Assembly: GCA_019359515.1 (NCBI GenBank)
Contig: JAHHHC010000013.1
Location: 80,446 to 144,445 of the forward strand
Length of the DNA stretch: 64,000 nucleotides
From: Desmonostoc vinosum HA7617-LM4
Lineage (GTDB): Bacteria > Cyanobacteriota > Cyanobacteriia > Cyanobacteriales > Nostocaceae
Reading direction: 5' to 3'
The translations under genes were made by a program, and so were the position numbers. This document shows, piece by piece, positions 47,100 to 56,634 of the stretch (position 1 is its first letter; each line of letters begins with the position of its first letter). The notes beneath the pieces were generated by a model. The model was not told where the DNA came from. It searched no databases and saw nothing but the letters and a program-made list of their open reading frames with translations.

Positions 47100-49424
47100 G
47101 TGAAACAGCTTCACGGTAATAGTTTGATATTAGGTACTGTTGCTTTTGCATTCTTGGCAGCTCAGCCAGTTTGGGCACAAAGCACTCAAGTTACTGATGT
47201 AAAGTTAAATCCGGTTGATGGTGGAATTAGCGTTGTTTTAAAAACTTCAGATTCAGGCGATCGCCCGCAAGTTTTCACGACAAAACGCGGCAAAGCTTTA
47301 GTTGCGGATATCATCAATACTCAACTCCGTTTACCGCAAGGCAATAGTTTTAAGCAAGACAACCCTGCACCGGGAATTGCTTCTGTTGAAGTTGGTCAGT
47401 TAGATGCTAACAGCATTCGGGTAATAGTAACTGGAAGTAAAGATGCACCCAGTAATCAACCTGTGACACGCAAGCAAGATGGCATTACCCTCAGCTTTAC
47501 CCCAACCGTAGGTACTACAGCAGCGGTGCCAACACAGCCAAAACCAGCACCAACGCCTGCTGCTACACCAACTCAACCAACTCAACCAAATCAAAAACCT
47601 AACGTTCTCGTTCCCAACCCAGAAGTCACAATTGACGGTACACCTGCACAAGCCTCTGGTACTGGTCAGCCTCTGAGTCAGGCTCCACCATTTTTGCCGA
47701 GAGCTGTTGCCCCACCAGTGGGTGATATTGCGATTTCTAATACCGATGCTTCTCCTAGCACAGTTGACCTCGGCACTCAAGAACGCGTTCCCCGCTTAGT
47801 ATTACGAGATGCTCCGGTACGTGAAGTTTTGTCACTACTGGCTCGTGCTGCTGGTTTGAACTTAGCTTATATGGGAGCCGGAGTTGGGCCAGATGGTAAA
47901 CCCATTCCAGGGGCTGATAATTCCACAATTTCTTTGGATATAGAAAATGAGCCGGTGCAAGATGTATTTAATTACGTCTTGCGCTTGAGTGGTTTAGAAG
48001 CTAACCGCAACGGTCGTACAGTTTTTGTAGGTACTAAACTACCCAATGGCACCCGTAATACGGTGATGCGTAGCTTGCGACTCAATCAGGTTACTGTAGG
48101 AGTTGCCTTGAATTTCTTAGTTGGCTTGGGAGCAGAAAGTGCTGTGAGCCGCGAACGCCAAGTTACCAGCGTTAATGCTGTACCTGTGGGTACTGGAGCT
48201 GCGCCTATTACTCAAACTCAGACAACTACCGAAACCAGATTAGAAACTCAACGTGCGGAGTTCAAAGACTCTAACCCATTACTTAGAGGTTTGCAAGCAT
48301 TGGGAGATGAGCGAACCAATTCTCTGACTTTAATTGGCCCTCCTCGGCTAGTTGATGTGGCAGTAGCTCAGTTAACTCAGCTTGATATTCGCCGTCGTCA
48401 AGTAGCAGTCAACGTCAAGATTATTGATGTTAACCTCTTGAATACCCAAGACTACAACACCAGCTTTTCTTTTGGGGTTGGCAATAACTTCTTTGTCAAT
48501 GATGGTGGTGCAGCATCTTTCAATTTCAATGGTTCCAGACCAGCTACCAGAGCTGAGGCAACGAGCAGTGTGACTAGTACGCCAGTTATCCAGAATCCTG
48601 TTACAGGAGAAACATTTCTGGATGTTACAGGTAACAGTGTACAGTCAGCAAGGGCTAGTTTAGGAGATCCGCTACAACCCGGCATTACAAGTTTTACTCC
48701 GGGAACTCCAGGCACAGGTACAAGCCCTGGAACTCCTGCTACAGCTTCGTACTCTCTGCCGACTCTTTTTCAATTCCCTAAACGTTTTCTTGCTAGTTTG
48801 CAAGCTCAGGTTACAAATGGCAACGCCAAGATTTTGACTGACCCAACTCTAATTGTGCAAGAAGGTCAAACGGCCAATGTCAACTTAACTCAAGAAGTAG
48901 TAGGCAACATTAAACGAGAAATAGTTCGTGACTCAAATCTTGCCACAGAAACAATTTCAGCCGAAAAAGATAAAGTAGGTTTAACCCTAGCTGTCAAAGT
49001 TGAGCGAATTGACGATAACGGTTTTGTCTCTTTATCAGTAGCCCCTGTTGTGAAAGCACCGCAAGCCCCGGCAACTATCAATGTTGGTGGTGGTGGCAGT
49101 CAACAAATATTTTTGGTATCTGAGCGTTCTCTAAATTCTGGCTCAATTCGCCTGCGGGATGGTCAGACTTTAATTCTCTCAGGTATCATTCAAGACCAAG
49201 ACAGAACAAGTGTCTCAAAAATCCCAATCTTGGGTGATATTCCACTTATTGGTTCGCTGTTTAGAAGTACAAATAGACAAAATCAGCGCAATGAGGTAAT
49301 TGTGTTGCTTACACCTCAAGTGATGGATGATACAGAAAACTCCTCATACGGCTATAACTACACCCCTAGTCCACAGGTACGGCAAATGCTAGAGCGTCGT
49401 GGTTTGGGTACACCTAAGCGATAG
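47100..49424 (+). CDS. pilQ: Type IV pilus secretin PilQ
   Basis: The 774-aa product (GTG, preceded by AGGTGAGG) has a signal peptide (LGTVAFAFLAAQPVWAQ), an AMIN domain (residues about 30-140), a proline/glutamine-rich linker, STN and secretin N domains, and the secretin core (residues about 560-750; ILTDPTLIVQEGQTANVNLT, VPxxG-type GDIPLIGSLFRS). It forms the outer-membrane channel of the type IV pilus. Last gene of the cluster. Confidence 0.95.
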   Translation: MKQLHGNSLILGTVAFAFLAAQPVWAQSTQVTDVKLNPVDGGISVVLKTSDSGDRPQVFTTKRGKALVADIINTQLRLPQGNSFKQDNPAPGIASVEVGQLDANSIRVIVTGSKDAPSNQPVTRKQDGITLSFTPTVGTTAAVPTQPKPAPTPAATPTQPTQPNQKPNVLVPNPEVTIDGTPAQASGTGQPLSQAPPFLPRAVAPPVGDIAISNTDASPSTVDLGTQERVPRLVLRDAPVREVLSLLARAAGLNLAYMGAGVGPDGKPIPGADNSTISLDIENEPVQDVFNYVLRLSGLEANRNGRTVFVGTKLPNGTRNTVMRSLRLNQVTVGVALNFLVGLGAESAVSRERQVTSVNAVPVGTGAAPITQTQTTTETRLETQRAEFKDSNPLLRGLQALGDERTNSLTLIGPPRLVDVAVAQLTQLDIRRRQVAVNVKIIDVNLLNTQDYNTSFSFGVGNNFFVNDGGAASFNFNGSRPATRAEATSSVTSTPVIQNPVTGETFLDVTGNSVQSARASLGDPLQPGITSFTPGTPGTGTSPGTPATASYSLPTLFQFPKRFLASLQAQVTNGNAKILTDPTLIVQEGQTANVNLTQEVVGNIKREIVRDSNLATETISAEKDKVGLTLAVKVERIDDNGFVSLSVAPVVKAPQAPATINVGGGGSQQIFLVSERSLNSGSIRLRDGQTLILSGIIQDQDRTSVSKIPILGDIPLIGSLFRSTNRQNQRNEVIVLLTPQVMDDTENSSYGYNYTPSPQVRQMLERRGLGTPKR

Positions 49425-49453
49425 TCATTGAGGAAGGGAATAGGGAACAGTGA

Positions 49454-49483
49454 TGTAGAGACGCGAAATTTCGCGTCTCTACA
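49454..49483. terminator. 30-bp perfect palindrome after pilQ
   Basis: TGTAGAGACGCGAAATTTCGCGTCTCTACA is a perfect palindrome 30 bp beyond pilQ. It belongs to a dispersed hairpin family and may double as the pil terminator. Confidence 0.55.
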
Positions 49484-49569
49484 AGTGTTATTGGTAGTTT
49501 TCTACAACTATCAAGATTGAGAGATAATATGCTCAAGAAAAGATTGCAAGTGAGTGTTAACAAGCAGCA

Positions 49570-50124
49570 ATGACTGATTTAGCAGAACAGCCCAATGACC
49601 ACAGCCGCCTAGATCTGATCCAAACAATTCTGCTGCAAGTTGCCCAACAGCAGCAAGTTAACACCAAAATGATTGCTCAACTTACTGAACGAGGTGACAG
49701 TTTAACTGAAAATGTTAATAATCTGACGTTACGAGTTGATGGTTTAACTGAAAATGTCAATAATTTGACATTACGAGTTGATGGTTTAACTGAAAATGTC
49801 AATAATTTGACATTACGAGTTGATGGTTTAACTGAAAATGTCAATAATTTGACATTACGAGTTGATGGTTTAACTGAAAATGTCAATAATTTGACATTAC
49901 GAGTTGATGGTTTAACTGAAAATGTCAATAATCTGACATTACGAGTTGATGGTTTAACTGAAAATGTCAATAATCTAACAGAAGAAAGCAGCAGTATCAT
50001 AGATATTATGATGCACTCCATCCAAAATGCGGAGACTGACCGAGAGACGTTTCAAGCGGAGATTCAGCGGATTTGGGAATATCTTGTGAGGCAGGGTGGA
50101 AATGGTAGTAACTCCTCAACGTAA
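49570..50124 (+). CDS. Tandem-repeat coiled-coil protein, unknown
   Basis: The 184-aa protein has a 43-residue non-repeat start, six complete 14-residue repeats of SLTENVNNLTLRVD type plus a partial seventh, and a 45-residue end (LTEESSSIIDIMMHSIQNAE). Each 14-mer equals two heptads with hydrophobic Leu/Val at a and d, so a coiled-coil (dimer or trimer) is expected. No signal or membrane segment, so it is probably cytoplasmic. Related cyanobacterial proteins lack a known role. DNA repeats of 42 bp are nearly identical, so copy number may vary. Confidence 0.75.
   Translation: MTDLAEQPNDHSRLDLIQTILLQVAQQQQVNTKMIAQLTERGDSLTENVNNLTLRVDGLTENVNNLTLRVDGLTENVNNLTLRVDGLTENVNNLTLRVDGLTENVNNLTLRVDGLTENVNNLTLRVDGLTENVNNLTEESSSIIDIMMHSIQNAETDRETFQAEIQRIWEYLVRQGGNGSNSST
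49699..49977. repeat. 42-bp in-frame tandem repeat (6.6 copies)
   Basis: Units at 49699, 49741, 49783, 49825, 49867, 49909 and a partial one at 49951. Units at 49741, 49783, 49825 and 49867 look identical; the first and the last two differ by a few bases. Confidence 0.95.
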
Positions 50125-50176
50125 ATGCGATCGCTTCGGAAGCATTACAAGAACACCCGTTTTCATCCGTTGACCT

Positions 50177-50206
50177 AAGCCGGAAGTCGCCCTTCCGACT
50201 CGGCTT
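50177..50206. terminator. Hairpin between convergent genes
   Basis: AAGCCG-GA-AGTCG and CGACT-CGGCTT make an 11-bp stem with a 2-nt bulge. Placed between the coiled-coil gene and the antiporter gene. Confidence 0.55.
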
Positions 50207-50280
50207 CAAAACCGGACGTAAGAGTTTCTGCTCATCCTTGAGTATTGCTACTCATTTTGAGCGAACGGATCGCAGGAGTG

Positions 50281-51576
50281 TCAATCGAATTCGTCAATGG
50301 TAGCAGGAGCAGATTTTTGCTGCTGGCTAATCTTGTGTTCGTACCAATTCATTAAGGGAGTTGCACTAATTCCGTGTATAATCACAGAAACTACAATAGT
50401 AGTGTAAGTAATCCAAGCAATTTGTTCGGCAGCTTCACCTTCTAAACCTTTGCCAAAGGCATAAGCAAGATAATATAAAGAACCTACACCACGAATGCCA
50501 AACCAACCAAATAACCAACGCGTTGCTGGATGTAAATTTTGACGGGAAGAACCTACAGGATATCTACCAATTGTACTTATCCAGACTCCTAAAGGTCGGA
50601 TAACAAAGAATAACAAAACCATTACTAACAATGATTGAGGGGCATAAGTTAGCATTGGTTTAAATAATAATATCGACCCCAATAACAAAATTGTCCCGAT
50701 TTCCATCAGCTTTTCAATTCTTTCAATAAACTCTAATTGTGCTAATGGCCTTTCAGGATTTCTATAACTGCGTTGTACAACTAAACCTGCAACAAATACG
50801 GCCAGAAATCCGTAACCATTGACAATTTCGGTTAAAGAATAGGTCAACAAAATTATACTGATAGCAATAAAATCTTCCATCAACTCGTCTGCTTGGCGGC
50901 GTTTTTGAATTTTTTGATCAATCCAAACTATTGCTTTAGCAACGATAATACCCATAATAATGCCGGATGCGATCGCCCAAATTAAATCAACCGTTACCCA
51001 CTGTTTAAACCAGTTGTTCCAATTATCATCTTTGAGGGCATAAATACCAAAATAAACAAACGGAAAAGCCAAAGCATCATTTAACCCACCTTCGGAAGTT
51101 AAACCAAAGCGCAACTCATCTCGATCATGTGTATCAGTCAATTGCACTACTGATGCTAAAACTGGGTCAGTTGGCGCTAAAATTGCTCCTAATAAAATAG
51201 CTTCTCCCCAATTCATTCCTAGAAAAAATTTGCCCACAGCAGCTAAGGCAAAAATGGAAATTGGCATCAACAAGCCAATTAACCGCACTGTAATATCCCA
51301 ACCTTTTAACCTGAGTGGCCGCACAATTTTTAAGCCACAGTTAAATACAGAAATAATTACTACAAATTCTGTGAGTCTCTCTAAAATTTCGGCGTTGAAT
51401 ACATTATCTTTCCGCAATTGAATTAATCCAAAACCATAAGGGCCTAATATAATACCAACCACTAGGTAGATAAGAGCAAAAGAAAGAGGCAGGCGAGAAA
51501 TCCATCCTGACCCTAATGTCACCATTAGTAAAAGTAGACCAATTACTAATAAATCAAGAATATAAATGTCTATCAT
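50281..51576 (-). CDS. CPA1-type sodium/cation:proton antiporter
   Basis: The 431-aa membrane protein has about 12 hydrophobic helices and the CPA1 signatures LGAILAPTDPVLAS and SEGGLNDALAFP, whose Asp pair and Asn-Asp form the ion-binding site. It exchanges Na+ or K+ for protons to control cytoplasmic pH. Start at 51576 gives MIDIYILDLLVIGLLLL. It is divergent from the P450 gene with 147 bp between. Confidence 0.92.
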   Translation of the reverse strand: MIDIYILDLLVIGLLLLMVTLGSGWISRLPLSFALIYLVVGIILGPYGFGLIQLRKDNVFNAEILERLTEFVVIISVFNCGLKIVRPLRLKGWDITVRLIGLLMPISIFALAAVGKFFLGMNWGEAILLGAILAPTDPVLASVVQLTDTHDRDELRFGLTSEGGLNDALAFPFVYFGIYALKDDNWNNWFKQWVTVDLIWAIASGIIMGIIVAKAIVWIDQKIQKRRQADELMEDFIAISIILLTYSLTEIVNGYGFLAVFVAGLVVQRSYRNPERPLAQLEFIERIEKLMEIGTILLLGSILLFKPMLTYAPQSLLVMVLLFFVIRPLGVWISTIGRYPVGSSRQNLHPATRWLFGWFGIRGVGSLYYLAYAFGKGLEGEAAEQIAWITYTTIVVSVIIHGISATPLMNWYEHKISQQQKSAPATIDEFD

Positions 51577-51723
51577 AGATATTGGTATAAAAAATACTAT
51601 TTGCTTTGCCAGTTTAGTAGTGAAAGTTTGTAAAGATAAATTACCTACGGATAGATTTTCTAAAGATCTTTTGCGTTATTTTTTGGTAAGTTAGTAGGAA
51701 AATCACTCACAGGAGTATTACTT

Positions 51724-53091
51724 ATGCCACTCCCAGATGGGCCAAGAATCTCCAAATTCATGCAGCGGCTTCAGTGGATTTTTAATCCTTTCAAACTTAT
51801 GGAAACCTCTGCTGAGGTATATGGCGATTATTTCACGGTATATCCGACAAGTAATCAGCCAATGGTATTTTTTAGCAATCCTCAAGCAATTCAGCAAATT
51901 TTTACATCTTCATTAGAGCAATTAGATGCTCGAACATCCAACCAAGTTTTACAACCGTTATTAGGAGAAAATTCGCTAATTTTAGTTAATGGCTTAATCC
52001 ACCAACGGCAGCGTCGATTATTAACACCATCTTTTCATGGCGATCGCATGAAAGCATACGGTGAAATTATTGCTAATGTTACTAGTCAAGTCATCAGTAG
52101 TTGGCAAGTAGGCAAACCTTTTTCCGTCCGCGACTCGATGCAAGAAATCTCTCTCAAAGTGATTTTACGGGCTGTATTTGGTTTGGGTGAAGGGGAACGC
52201 TTTAGACAATTACAAGAGTTATTACCTTCCCTGCTAGATTTAACTGGTTCTCCTTTGCGGGCTACCGTGGCGTTTTTTCCAGCGTTGCAAGTCGATTTAG
52301 GTGCATGGAGTCCTTGGGGAATATTTTTACGTCAAAGACAGCAAGTTGATGAACTTCTCTACGCTGAGATTCAGGAACGCAGAGATCATCCTGATTCTTC
52401 TCGCAGCGACATTCTTTCGTTAATGATGTCAGCGCGTGATGAAAATGGCGAACCGATGACGGATGTTGAATTGCGTGATGAGTTGATGACTTTGTTGGTT
52501 GCAGGCCATGAAACAACAGCTTCAGCCTTGACATGGGCATTATACTGGATTCACCGCTTACCACAAGTTCGGGAGAAGTTGCTGGCTGAGTTAGATAATT
52601 TTGGTGACAATGCAAACTTGTCGGAAATTTCTCGCTTACCTTACCTAACTGCGGTATGCCAGGAAACACTACGTATTTACCCAATTTTGCCAATTGCCAT
52701 CCCTAGAGTTGTTAAATCACCAATCACAATTATGGGCTATGAGTTTGAGCCTGGTACATGGCTAACACCTGCTATATATCTAGTTCATCACCGCCCAGAT
52801 TTATACCCTGAACCAAAGCAGTTCAAGCCAGAACGTTTTTTAGAAAGACAGTATTCACAGTATGAGTATTTACCTTTTGGTGGCGGTAATCGTACTTGTA
52901 TAGGAATGGCGTTCGCTATGTTTGAAATGAAAATAGTATTAGCAACGGTGTTATCACAATTCCAGTTAGCATTAGCCGATAATCATCTAGTAAAACCGAC
53001 ACGTCGCGGGATAACCTTAGCACCTTCAGGTGGGAAGTGGTTAGTTGCTACTAATCAACGGCAGAAGGCAAAAATGCCCGTGGAAGTCTAG
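51724..53091 (+). CDS. Cytochrome P450, CYP110-like
   Basis: The 455-aa soluble P450 has the I-helix AGHETTASAL, the ETLR (ExxR) motif, PERF-type PERFLERQYS and the heme loop FGGGNRTCIG with C392. CYP110 enzymes of Nostocales hydroxylate fatty acids or alkanes; the CYP110 assignment is by recall of family features. No electron-donor gene adjacent. Start at 51724. Confidence 0.92.
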   Translation: MPLPDGPRISKFMQRLQWIFNPFKLMETSAEVYGDYFTVYPTSNQPMVFFSNPQAIQQIFTSSLEQLDARTSNQVLQPLLGENSLILVNGLIHQRQRRLLTPSFHGDRMKAYGEIIANVTSQVISSWQVGKPFSVRDSMQEISLKVILRAVFGLGEGERFRQLQELLPSLLDLTGSPLRATVAFFPALQVDLGAWSPWGIFLRQRQQVDELLYAEIQERRDHPDSSRSDILSLMMSARDENGEPMTDVELRDELMTLLVAGHETTASALTWALYWIHRLPQVREKLLAELDNFGDNANLSEISRLPYLTAVCQETLRIYPILPIAIPRVVKSPITIMGYEFEPGTWLTPAIYLVHHRPDLYPEPKQFKPERFLERQYSQYEYLPFGGGNRTCIGMAFAMFEMKIVLATVLSQFQLALADNHLVKPTRRGITLAPSGGKWLVATNQRQKAKMPVEV

Positions 53092-53132
53092 TTATTTTTG
53101 AACTGTCTGTGCGACCAGAGTAGACAAGGGGT

Positions 53133-53172
53133 TGAATCCCCTTCTGAAAAGAGCCTTCTGCCTTCTTCAAGG
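53133..53172 (+). terminator. Possible terminator after P450
   Basis: GAATCCCCTT and CAAGGGGATTT can form a 10-bp stem with an 18-nt loop about 40 bp after the P450 stop. Confidence 0.4.
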
Positions 53173-53297
53173 GGATTTACCTGTTTTTATATCCTGTCAT
53201 CGTCAGTCATTCGGTGTTGGGTGCGATCGCTATCGTGATTGGGTTGGTATAAGCGATAATCAAAAAAGAATAGGAATCAGGAACTAAGAGGCAAACC

Positions 53298-53549
53298 ATG
53301 CACATCCTATCCCTTCATTATCCCGATGACTTACTCATTACCTCCGGGAAATCACCGCAAGCATTAGAAGCAGAACTGACATTTTTGCTTGCAGTCAAAC
53401 TCTTTGAACTACATCGACTATCTCTTGGTAAAGCCGCCACCTTTTGCAACATGAACAAACCGCAGTTCATGTACGAACTAGGGCGTTTGCAAATCCCGGT
53501 TATCAACCTAGATGATGACCAAATCACCGACGAATTACGCGATGATTAA
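53298..53549 (+). CDS. UPF0175 family antitoxin
   Basis: The 83-aa protein has the UPF0175 features: SLGKAATFCNMNKPQFMYEL (helix-turn-helix-like) and an acidic end. Members work as antitoxins with DUF3368 PIN-like toxins. Its stop overlaps the toxin start by 8 bp (ATGATTAA). Upstream about 200 bp is intergenic. Confidence 0.88.
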   Translation: MHILSLHYPDDLLITSGKSPQALEAELTFLLAVKLFELHRLSLGKAATFCNMNKPQFMYELGRLQIPVINLDDDQITDELRDD

Positions 53550-54036
53550 CTCTGTCATCGTTGCTGATAGCAGCCCCCTCATTTCCTTATCAATTATCGA
53601 GCAACTGGAACTTCTACCTCAACTTTATCAACAAATCCTACTCCCTCCAACCGTATGGGATGAAATAACAGTCAAAGGAGCAGGTTTACCTGGCGCACAA
53701 GCTGTCAGTCAATTAACTTGGGTGGAAATTCAAACTCCTGAAGCTTGGATATTAGAGCCATTATCAATCTTAGTCGATCGTGGAGAAGCTGAAGCTATTG
53801 GCTTGGCTCAGTCCACTCCAGATAGTACGGTACTTTTGGATGATGCTCAAGCACGACGAGTTGCAGAACGCTTAGGAATTCGCCGCATAGGTACTCTTGG
53901 CATTTTGCGTAAGGCGAAAAAAGCCGGCTTGATTGTTGAGATTAAAGTATACATTGAGCAGTTACGCACCAATGGAATTTATATCCGACCAAGCCTCATC
54001 GATGCCGTGCTACGGGATGTTGGAGAAATAGACTAA
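53542..54036 (+). CDS. DUF3368 PIN-like nuclease toxin
   Basis: The 164-aa protein (ATG at 53542) begins MINSVIVADSSPLISLS, the PIN start with D9, and keeps acidic residues RGEAEAIGLAQ and LLDDAQAR that make the metal site. DUF3368 proteins are VapC-like RNases. Overlap with UPF0175 shows translational coupling. Confidence 0.9.
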   Translation: MINSVIVADSSPLISLSIIEQLELLPQLYQQILLPPTVWDEITVKGAGLPGAQAVSQLTWVEIQTPEAWILEPLSILVDRGEAEAIGLAQSTPDSTVLLDDAQARRVAERLGIRRIGTLGILRKAKKAGLIVEIKVYIEQLRTNGIYIRPSLIDAVLRDVGEID

Positions 54037-54393
54037 TTACATTATTTTAGTTGTTCTGGTGCAAGCCCCAATAAAAAAATTTCTTCCCTGTTTGCAGCAC
54101 GGGGTAACTCTGCGGCGTATATAAATTAAGCCTAGTGCGATCGCTATTTTAGTTGGTATGGTATAAACCTTGCTCAGTCATGAAAAACTTTAGTGAATAA
54201 AAAAACATTATTTTTAGCTGTAGCAATTTTCTAATCATATGACCACTTTCTAGCAATCAAATAATCTGTATAAGCGTTCTCTGATGCTGGCATGATGAAA
54301 AAGCAATAAACTGTCACAACCTCAAGGATGTAAAATTTTTGTTAAATTTAACGAGCATCTACAGTTTCTTCTTGTTCTCATAAGGTACTCAGC
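54037..54393. other. Leader region of the ThDP enzyme gene
   Basis: 357 bp of mostly AT-rich DNA with a GCGATCGC site at 54137. No gene, hairpin or known regulatory motif recognised. Confidence 0.5.
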
Positions 54394-56607
54394 ATGACAG
54401 TAATCACCCCAAAGGCATCTTCAGCACTTCCCCATTTTTGTGAAGGCATTCAATATTTTGGTGAAACGCTACCAGATTTTGAAACTTACGGTGCAAAACC
54501 TGCTATCGAATCCGGTAAAGTAGCGATCGCAGATCCCACAGATGCTGCTGCTGTGTATCAAACTTTGCTTGCTGCTGATGCCCTGCGTTACCTGACACTA
54601 CAAGTCACTGGCAGTAAAGCTTCTGGGCATCCAGGCGGGTTTGCTAGCCAAGCTGAAGCTTATGCAGCTCTGGTCATGCTGGGATACAAAAACATAATTA
54701 CCGAAGTCGGACACCACGCCCCCGGATTTTACAGTGCCATGTTCTTAGATCGCTCCTTAGAAGACATGGAGATTTTCACTGTACAACAATTGCGCGATCG
54801 CTTCCGGGAAAAGCACGGTTTGTTAGGACACCTTTCCGGTTACATCCCCGGCATCCTTGCACCTGCAGGGCCTTTGGGGCAAGGGCAACACTTCGCCATG
54901 GCAGCCGCATTATTACATCCAGATAAATTATTTCCCTTCACCGTTGGGGATGGTGGACTGGGTGAACCTTACATCATCAGTTCCATAGCCCACTTTCACA
55001 CCGCTTACCCCAGTGCAACTAACTTCTTACCAGTGCTGGTATGGAACGGCTATAGCCAAGAACACCACAGCATGGTTTCCCTCAAAACCAATGAGGAAAT
55101 GCAGGCATACTGGCAAGGTAACGGCTTTGCAGAAGTCGTGTTAGTAGATGCTAAAGACTTTGACGATCAAAACCAACCAGGCGCTTATGTTGATAGTACC
55201 GCTTTTTCCTTCCCACAACGCCTAGCCTTTACCAAAGCAGTACTTACAGGTGTAGATAAAGCAGCGCGTTCTGCCCTCAGTGGTCAACTTACCGTCTTCA
55301 TCATTAAACAACTTAAAGGTGCAGGCGTCCACGCCAGGGGTGCAAAATCTCACAACCTCTATCCCAAAGATACGCTAGATGCTCCCCACATAGTTAATGC
55401 ACTGCAAGCGCGGGCTTTATCGCCAGAAATTTGGCAACTAGTGCGGACAAACGCCGAACGTGCAGGTGGAGGCCCCGCAGCCAAGACAGTCGTCACAGAA
55501 TTTGAATTACCATTACCAGAGTTAGGCGAATTACCTTTAGAAGAATATGCCGTGGGTGGCGAACCGAAAGTAGCGACAACCGCCATGGGAAGATTAGTCG
55601 GAATAGTCGGACAAAAAGATCAAAACTTCCTCGTCACCAACGCCGACGGTAACGAAGCATCGGGAATAGCCAACATTAACCAAGCACTCAAGATTATCCA
55701 CCCCACAACCGACGACTTATATAACCAAGCGCCAAACGGACAAGTTTACGAACCTCTGAGTGAAGATGCCTGTGCAGGTTTAGCAGCTGGTTTATCGCTG
55801 ATGGGTGCAAGAACCTTGTGGTGTTCCTACGAATCATTTGCCATCAACGGCTTACCAATTTGGCAAACCGTAATTCAAGCAATGGCAGAATTGCGGCGTC
55901 CCACACCCTCAACCATTACATTATTCACCGCCGGTGCATTAGAACAAGGACGCAACGGTTGGACTCACCAACGTCCAGAAATCGAAGCTTACTTTGCGGC
56001 ATTAATGCGAAACGGCAATGTTTTCCCCTTATTTCCCCCCGATGCTAACAGTATCCAAGTTTGTTATGACTGGGCACTGACAACTAAAAATAAAGGCATC
56101 GTCATCACTGCCAGTAAATCACCTCTACCAATTCGTACCACCTTTGCCCAAACTCGCCAAGGTTTACAAGCTGGTGCAGTCAGTTTACACGAAGTTGCAG
56201 GTGACAAGAAAGTCGTGTTTGCTGTCATTGGCGACATGACATTACTTCCAGTCTTTGAAGCTGCTGCTTTCTTAGAAAATGAAGGTATCGGCGTCAAGAT
56301 AGTTTCTGTAATTAACCCCCGTCGTTTGTATCGTCCCCATGACACCGCATGGGATACATGTGCTGCACCCGATGGTGATTTCCTCGATGATGCCAAATTC
56401 GCCGAATTATTTAATGGCGATGCCTTAATTGGTGTGACAGGTGGTGCTTCAGGTTTACTCGAACCCATCATGTTGCGGAGTACAGCCAAGCGCGACACCT
56501 TCGCTTGGAAACGTGGCGAAACCACAGCAAGTGCTGGTGAGTTGATGGCGTTTAATGGCTTGACAGCCCAGACTTTGACCAAAAGAGCGATCGCCCTAGT
56601 GCATTAA
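54394..56607 (+). CDS. ThDP-dependent transketolase-superfamily enzyme (xylulose-5-phosphate 3-epimerase-like)
   Basis: The 737-aa protein belongs to the transketolase/phosphoketolase superfamily: ThDP-binding GDGGLGEPYIISSIAHF with a matching Asn (LPVLVWNG), the N-terminal HPGGFASQAEAY, and a C-terminal transketolase pyrimidine domain (LWCSYESFAINGLPIWQ). The order and sequence resemble proteins annotated as D-xylulose 5-phosphate 3-epimerase in cyanobacteria rather than classical transketolase, which has other His and Asp residues. It would act on pentose phosphates in the cytosol. No operon partner. The precise reaction is unproven. Confidence 0.7.
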   Translation: MTVITPKASSALPHFCEGIQYFGETLPDFETYGAKPAIESGKVAIADPTDAAAVYQTLLAADALRYLTLQVTGSKASGHPGGFASQAEAYAALVMLGYKNIITEVGHHAPGFYSAMFLDRSLEDMEIFTVQQLRDRFREKHGLLGHLSGYIPGILAPAGPLGQGQHFAMAAALLHPDKLFPFTVGDGGLGEPYIISSIAHFHTAYPSATNFLPVLVWNGYSQEHHSMVSLKTNEEMQAYWQGNGFAEVVLVDAKDFDDQNQPGAYVDSTAFSFPQRLAFTKAVLTGVDKAARSALSGQLTVFIIKQLKGAGVHARGAKSHNLYPKDTLDAPHIVNALQARALSPEIWQLVRTNAERAGGGPAAKTVVTEFELPLPELGELPLEEYAVGGEPKVATTAMGRLVGIVGQKDQNFLVTNADGNEASGIANINQALKIIHPTTDDLYNQAPNGQVYEPLSEDACAGLAAGLSLMGARTLWCSYESFAINGLPIWQTVIQAMAELRRPTPSTITLFTAGALEQGRNGWTHQRPEIEAYFAALMRNGNVFPLFPPDANSIQVCYDWALTTKNKGIVITASKSPLPIRTTFAQTRQGLQAGAVSLHEVAGDKKVVFAVIGDMTLLPVFEAAAFLENEGIGVKIVSVINPRRLYRPHDTAWDTCAAPDGDFLDDAKFAELFNGDALIGVTGGASGLLEPIMLRSTAKRDTFAWKRGETTASAGELMAFNGLTAQTLTKRAIALVH

Positions 56608-56634
56608 ACTAGGTTTTGTAATTAGCAGAATGAT

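Noticed and set aside
49699..49977. CRISPR array
   Set aside because: Regular repeats are contiguous, in frame and coding; no spacers.
49677..50021. Minus-strand ORF of 114 codons
   Set aside because: Shadow of the 42-bp coding repeat; the plus frame has start context and coiled-coil logic.
56064..56582. Minus-strand ORF of 172 codons
   Set aside because: Antisense to the conserved ThDP enzyme C-terminal domain; no start context.
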